Assembly: GCA_964652645.1 (NCBI GenBank)
Contig: CAZZCS010000085.1
Coordinates: 1 to 10,345, forward strand
DNA length: 10,345 bases
Origin: CAZZCS01 sp964652645
Lineage (GTDB): Bacteria; Cloacimonadota; Cloacimonadia; Cloacimonadales; Cloacimonadaceae
Direction of reading: 5' to 3'
The notes below the pieces were generated by a model. The model was not told the DNA's origin and did not search any database. It saw nothing but the letters and a program-made list of their open reading frames with translations. Below, piece after piece: positions 6,216 to 10,345 of this stretch. The stretch's first letter is position 1; the number at the start of each line of letters is the position of its first letter. A program made the translations under genes and the position numbers.

Positions 6216-8243
6216 TTAGTGCAATCCCTTCTTAAAATTGAAGGTTGTCGTATCTGGTAATGCTTTTCCTTTGGCGTAATAGTCCATCAATAAATCCAGC
6301 AATATCGCGGAGGGCAATTTGTTGCTGAGATCTATCAAGAACTTGTGATAGTGCAATTTAGCGAGCCTGGGCAGGAAACCAAAGAGGCAGACAGCCTTGG
6401 TGGATTTGTAAGCCAGGAGCTGATTTTCTCTTTGAGGGACGAGGTGTTGGTCTGGAAATACCAGTTCATCATCTGTTTCAGTCTTCTGCATGGATAGAAA
6501 GAGAGGTGGGCTGTAATAAATCGGGACAATGCCATTTCTATTGGAGGAAGCCATGACATTGGGAAAATCGTTTTCCAGAGGAAGCACCCACGAGCTGATT
6601 CCAAAGCCTGATATATGGGCAATACTGGCGTCGTTCAGGCTATAGACAAATTCGTTGGTGAAGATTTTGCAGGCATTCCTGCGATCCAGATACTCTAGAT
6701 GGGATAGCCGGGAAATGCTGAATTGAGTTGCGCCTCGCTTCTGCAGCTCGCCTAGCTCTGATCTCAGATTTTTCAATCTGCTTTCTTTTGTGTACAAAGG
6801 CGTTTCAATAATCAGAGCTGATACATCCTTTAAATCTTTGGCCAGGTGCAGGGGGTAGATGACCCTCAGATGGGGGAATTTACTCAGGAGTGGTAGCCAG
6901 GCGGGATCGCTAATCCGGACATAGATATGGGACTTGGGAGTTGTGTTGACCGAGCTTGTGGTGAGTTGCCTATAGATCCCTTCGATTCTTTTCAAGTCTG
7001 TTCTGATGGTTGGGATCGGTCTGGGGTTCCATTTAAATCTGCTATTCAGGGCGTGAGGCAGGCGATAAACTTCTGAAGCTATCTGGCAGTCACGATTGCG
7101 ATCTTTGACCAAAATCGTGTCTCCAGCTCTGGCACTGGAGATCTCAACCAGTTCTTTAGCTTGATATCTGTAAACGCTTGTGTGAGTGAATTCTAGCAAG
7201 CTGGAGTAATCGCCGGTGCTATAGAAGAGAGTGGCACTCTGTTTCCAATCTGAACACAGCTTGATCTGGATAAAACCATCCTTACGATCTGTTACAGATC
7301 CGATCTTGATAGCCGTCTGTGCTCTCTCTGTGATGGGAGATTCTTCCGAACCTGAGAAGCGCCAGGTGGTTTTGTCTCTGCCCCCATCTTCAGCCAGGAT
7401 CTGCTTTGCCTGGGGGATTTTTTCAAAGTCGTCCAGAGCCATGCGATAAGCTCTTGCCACTTGATATACGTACTCGGGGGAGCGCATCCTGCCTTCGATC
7501 TTGAGGGATCTGATCCCAAGTTCGCAGATCTGAGGCAAGAAATCGATGAGCTGATAGTCTTTCATACAAAAGAATCTGCCCATATTACTCTCTTTGGCAG
7601 TTTGATATATCTGACGGCAGGGTTGGCGGCACAAGCCACGATTGGCGCTGTTTCCGCCGATGAAGCTACTCATCAGGCAGTAGCCCGAAAAGCTGTAGCA
7701 GAGGGCACCATGTACAAAGATTTCCAGCTCTGCCTGGCTTCGATTTGAGATCAATTTTAGATCGGAGAGGCTCAGTTCTCTGGCCAGGATGGAACGGCTA
7801 AAGCCAAGTTTATAATGAAAATTTGCATCCAGTGAGTTGTGGATTCCCATTTGTGTGCTGCTGTGCAAGACTAGCTTTGGGAAGTATTTTTTTACCAGAT
7901 AATACAAGCCCCAATCCTGAATGATCAATGCTGAGACTGGCAGGTGTTCCAGGGCGGAGAGCAGCTTTAGCAGATGGCGTAATTCGCCGTTCTTGATCAA
8001 GGTATTGAGGGTGAGGTAGAGCTTTACATTTCTCTTTTTGGCTTCTTTGGCGAGGCTGGGAATATCCTCGAGCTGGAAGTTCCTGGCTCGGGATCGGGCA
8101 TTAAACTGGTTTAGACCAAAGTAGATTGCGTCTGCACCGCCAGATATGGCAGCCATAAAAGAATCCGGATTTCCTGCTGGTAACAGGAGCTCCGGAAGAT
8201 TTGCAGGCTTTTTTGCCCTGCCTGGCTTTGTACTATTTTTCAC
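6216..8243 (-). CDS. U32-family protein (RlhA/TrhP-like RNA hydroxylation factor; annotated as peptidase U32)
   Basis: The 675-residue protein opens with the U32 start ELLLPAGNPDSFMAAISGGADAIYFG (about 18-43). It carries the family signature near 173-209: EIFVHGALCYSFSGYC, then NRGLCRQPC. Cys182, Cys189, Cys205 and Cys209 (spacing x6, x15, x3) are the likely iron-sulfur ligands. SLKIEGRMRSPEYV (246-259) is also diagnostic. A long second half, about 310-675, ends in TTFNFKKGLH, resembling the C-terminal RGxxxRG-type end of RlhA and TrhP. Although classed as peptidases, the characterised E. coli relatives hydroxylate 23S rRNA C2501 (RlhA) or tRNA U34 (TrhP). Length is closer to RlhA, but paralogue assignment is not certain. 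Translation starts at GTG, overlapping the transketolase stop as GTGA, so expression is probably coupled to transketolase. Confidence 0.88.
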   Translation of the reverse strand: MKNSTKPGRAKKPANLPELLLPAGNPDSFMAAISGGADAIYFGLNQFNARSRARNFQLEDIPSLAKEAKKRNVKLYLTLNTLIKNGELRHLLKLLSALEHLPVSALIIQDWGLYYLVKKYFPKLVLHSSTQMGIHNSLDANFHYKLGFSRSILARELSLSDLKLISNRSQAELEIFVHGALCYSFSGYCLMSSFIGGNSANRGLCRQPCRQIYQTAKESNMGRFFCMKDYQLIDFLPQICELGIRSLKIEGRMRSPEYVYQVARAYRMALDDFEKIPQAKQILAEDGGRDKTTWRFSGSEESPITERAQTAIKIGSVTDRKDGFIQIKLCSDWKQSATLFYSTGDYSSLLEFTHTSVYRYQAKELVEISSARAGDTILVKDRNRDCQIASEVYRLPHALNSRFKWNPRPIPTIRTDLKRIEGIYRQLTTSSVNTTPKSHIYVRISDPAWLPLLSKFPHLRVIYPLHLAKDLKDVSALIIETPLYTKESRLKNLRSELGELQKRGATQFSISRLSHLEYLDRRNACKIFTNEFVYSLNDASIAHISGFGISSWVLPLENDFPNVMASSNRNGIVPIYYSPPLFLSMQKTETDDELVFPDQHLVPQRENQLLAYKSTKAVCLFGFLPRLAKLHYHKFLIDLSNKLPSAILLDLLMDYYAKGKALPDTTTFNFKKGLH

Positions 8244-10147
8244 TTGCCGTTTCTGAGATTTGCTTTGATCACTTTTATTATGGAGGCAGAATCAATGCCG
8301 AGCATTTTGTAAAGCTCTGCAGATTCTCCTGAGATTGGATATTCGGAGGCTCCCAGTTTGACCAGTTTGCATACAGCTCCCAAATCCACCATCCTCTCGG
8401 CTATCGTAGTACCCAGGCCGCCATTTATGCTATGATCTTCAATGCTGACCACAAAGCCGTTCTTGACAGCAGTTTCGATGGCGTCGTCGCTGATCTCAAG
8501 AGGGCTGGAGACGTAGACCAATCTGGGATAGATGCCTTCCTGGCGCAGCGCTTCCACGGCTTTTACCGCGTTTGCTACCGGGGTACCCGTTACAAAGATC
8601 GTGCCGTCTTTTCCTTCACGCAGGACATCCTCCTGGCCATAATCATAATTGTATTCGACTCCATAATAGGGTTTGAGATCTTCGTTGCGTATGATTGGGA
8701 CTTTGGATCTGCCCATGGTAACGAGGTAGTTTCCAGGCTTGTTTGCCAGCCAGCGGATGACTCTATCTGTTTGATTGGGGTCTGCAGGACAGATCAGCCT
8801 GAAGCCAAAAAGAGTGCGGCACAGCGAGATGTAATCTATACATTGATGCGTCTTGCCGTCTGCTCCCACATCTGTTCCCACATGGGTGACTACTACTTTT
8901 ACATTGGTCTTGTTTATATCGTTTAATCTCTGGGAATTATATACTTCCGAGATGCCAAAGACACCAAAATCCGCCCAAAAGGTCTGGATGCCACAGGCTG
9001 AAAGAGCGCCACTTACTACGGCAGCATTTTGCTCCATGATCCCTGCCTGGATAAAACGATCGGGGCTTACCTGCTCAAAATCAGCGGTTTTTACACTGCC
9101 TTGCAGGTCACAATCCAGCACTACGATCGGAGTGTTGTTCTTCTTATTGGCTTCCGCCAGAGAGGCAATTGCAGTACCCCAGGCCGAACGGTTATCAGTA
9201 TCGGATTCATACAGCTTTGGGATGCCTCCGCTCAGATCAGTCTTGAGAACAAATCTATCGTCTGCGTGATTTACATCTTTGGGATTGAAAGCCTTTCTGA
9301 GTGCCTTATATTCACCGAGACGATTGGGCTGTTTCAGCTCCTTCAGGGCTGCTTCGAGCTGTTCCTCATTGAGGGTCGAACCGTGGAACTTCTCTTTGTT
9401 TTCCATGAAGCTGACGCCTTTGCCCATCACAGTATGAGCCAGGATCATCGTGGGTGTATCGCCGCTTCCTGTGGAAGCGAAGGACTCGTAAACCTGGGCG
9501 ATATCATGTCCGTTTACTTCCAGAACCTTCCAGCCATCAGATTCATAGTTGTGCCTGATATTCTGAGGCATCACATCAGAGATGTTTCCGCTGATTTGTA
9601 ATCTGTTGTAATCCACAATGGCGACGAGATTTCCCAGCTTGTATTTCACTGCAAAACGTCTGGCTTCACTGAGCTGACCCTTCTGCTGCTCTCCATCACC
9701 CATGAGTACATAGCAACGATATGGAACGCCTTTGAGTTTGGAAGCCAGAGCCATTCCAGCAGCAGCGGAGAGACCCTGCCCCAGATTTCCTGTGGTCCAT
9801 TCCACTCCGGGAACGTCGCGTTCTATATGCCCCTCAAAGATGCTTCCCAGCTTGCGGAACTGGGAGATGGCGTCTTCCAGTTTGAAGTATCCCATCAATC
9901 CTAAAGTACTGTAAACTCCAGGAGAGATGTGGCCGTTACTCACGATTACTCTGTCCCTGGTCTCCAGATCTGGGTTTTTGGGATCATGATTTATGTAGCT
10001 ATAAAGGGTAAGTAAAAGATCAATTGCGGACATTGAACCGCCTGGATGTCCACTTCCGGCCAAAGTTGTCATTGATAAAATTGCGCCTCTGGCAACCCCT
10101 GCCTTGGTTTGAATGTCGGTTCTCTTAGCGTCGTCGATGTGTTTCAT
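8240..10147 (-). CDS. tkt: Transketolase
   Basis: Transketolase moves two-carbon ketol units between sugar phosphates in the non-oxidative pentose phosphate pathway, using thiamine diphosphate. The 635-residue protein contains both halves that are split in some bacteria and archaea. The ThDP-binding region runs from GDG at 150-152 to Asn181. Catalytic-site histidines occur in AGSGHPGG (His34), SNGHISPG (His73) and EGHIERD (His107). The pyrimidine-domain Glu is Glu372 in AGIMEQNAAVVSG, and a substrate-site His lies in GKTHQ (His434). The segment after GDG reads EQQKGQLSEA, where relatives usually have EG rather than KG; this is a minor deviation. The ATG at 10147 is supported by AAGGA about 8 bases upstream. 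The gene leads a unit with the U32 gene, and a tRNA terminator separates it from the tRNA upstream. DXP synthase is unlikely from the motif set. Confidence 0.93.
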   Translation of the reverse strand: MKHIDDAKRTDIQTKAGVARGAILSMTTLAGSGHPGGSMSAIDLLLTLYSYINHDPKNPDLETRDRVIVSNGHISPGVYSTLGLMGYFKLEDAISQFRKLGSIFEGHIERDVPGVEWTTGNLGQGLSAAAGMALASKLKGVPYRCYVLMGDGEQQKGQLSEARRFAVKYKLGNLVAIVDYNRLQISGNISDVMPQNIRHNYESDGWKVLEVNGHDIAQVYESFASTGSGDTPTMILAHTVMGKGVSFMENKEKFHGSTLNEEQLEAALKELKQPNRLGEYKALRKAFNPKDVNHADDRFVLKTDLSGGIPKLYESDTDNRSAWGTAIASLAEANKKNNTPIVVLDCDLQGSVKTADFEQVSPDRFIQAGIMEQNAAVVSGALSACGIQTFWADFGVFGISEVYNSQRLNDINKTNVKVVVTHVGTDVGADGKTHQCIDYISLCRTLFGFRLICPADPNQTDRVIRWLANKPGNYLVTMGRSKVPIIRNEDLKPYYGVEYNYDYGQEDVLREGKDGTIFVTGTPVANAVKAVEALRQEGIYPRLVYVSSPLEISDDAIETAVKNGFVVSIEDHSINGGLGTTIAERMVDLGAVCKLVKLGASEYPISGESAELYKMLGIDSASIIKVIKANLRNGK

Positions 10148-10198
10148 TGTATTTTCCTTAGTCTTCCTGTTTTGTTTTTGGCATACTGATTTGTTCTT

Positions 10199-10227
10199 CA
10201 GATAGATAAATATATGGTGACGGGCAA
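10199..10227 (-). promoter_or_regulatory. Possible promoter of the transketolase-U32 unit
   Basis: On the minus strand TTGCCC (10227-10222) and TATCTG (10204-10199) are separated by 17 bases. A start near 10192 would give a leader of about 45 bases. Both boxes are partial matches in an AT-rich gap, so this is only the best candidate between the tRNA terminator and the gene. Confidence 0.3.
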
Positions 10228-10242
10228 AACAATATGCGCTTC

Positions 10243-10284
10243 AAAAAATTATCCCCCTCACAAGCCTGAGCCGTGTGAAGGGGG
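10243..10284 (-). terminator. Rho-independent terminator of the tRNA gene
   Basis: Reading the minus strand, CCCCCTTCACA (10284-10274) pairs with TGTGAGGGGG (10262-10253) with one bulged base and an 11-base loop. ATAA and six Ts (10248-10243) follow. It begins six bases after the tRNA 3' end, so it most likely ends tRNA transcription and insulates the transketolase promoter. It lacks a T-run in the other direction. Confidence 0.85.
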
Positions 10285-10290
10285 AATTTA

Positions 10291-10345
10291 TGGTGGAGCA
10301 TAGCGGGATCGAACCGCTGACCTCATGACTGCCAGTCATGCGCTC
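10291..10345 (-). tRNA. tRNA-Ala(GGC), 3' part (5' end outside window)
   Basis: The minus strand shows nucleotides 22-76 of a tRNA: the D-stem 3' strand GAGC, anticodon stem CATGA/TCATG, loop CTGGCAG with anticodon GGC (10333-10331), variable loop AGGTC, T arm AGCGG-TTCGATC-CCGCT, acceptor strand ATGCTCC, A73 and an encoded CCA. GGC reads alanine GCC codons. T70 and A73 agree with the alanine identity elements, U70 being half of the G3-U70 pair. The acceptor 5' strand and half of the D arm are beyond the edge. Confidence 0.95.

Overview
The window is a chromosomal segment from a bacterium, most likely a Gram-negative anaerobe with roughly mid-range GC. The gene content fits an amino-acid- or nucleobase-fermenting member of the FCB group such as Cloacimonadota. 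That placement rests on protein style and gene mix, not on a marker gene, so confidence is low. Almost everything is on the minus strand; the only plus-strand gene encodes a PAS-GGDEF protein.

Layout, read along the minus strand from the right edge. A tRNA-Ala(GGC), cut by the window edge, is followed at once by a hairpin plus T-run terminator. Then comes a two-gene unit, transketolase and a U32-family (RlhA/TrhP-like) protein, whose stop and GTG start overlap by 4 bases. After 108 bases comes a second coupled pair, queC (preQ0 synthase) and a cytoplasmic L-asparaginase, overlapping as ATGA. The asparaginase gene runs 32 bases into the 3' end of the convergent diguanylate cyclase gene.

To the left of the cyclase gene is a 339-base divergent intergenic region. 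It holds a strong sigma70-type promoter for the cyclase (TTGACA-17-TATTAT), a good promoter facing the other way (TTGACT-16-TAATCT), and between them a cluster of helically phased short repeats that looks like an operator. The leftward promoter drives a large fused PreT-PreA-type flavo-iron-sulfur oxidoreductase. That protein has the whole electron-transfer architecture of dihydropyrimidine dehydrogenase but has lost several pyrimidine-site residues. It is followed after 38 bases by a gene, cut by the window edge, with a TerB-like N-terminal region.

Functionally the segment combines central carbon metabolism (transketolase), RNA modification (queC, probably the U32 protein), nitrogen metabolism (asparaginase, the PreTA-like enzyme) and c-di-GMP signalling. 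There are no mobile elements, CRISPR arrays or phage genes. The points most worth following are the PreTA-like enzyme with its altered active site and the phased operator-like array upstream of it.
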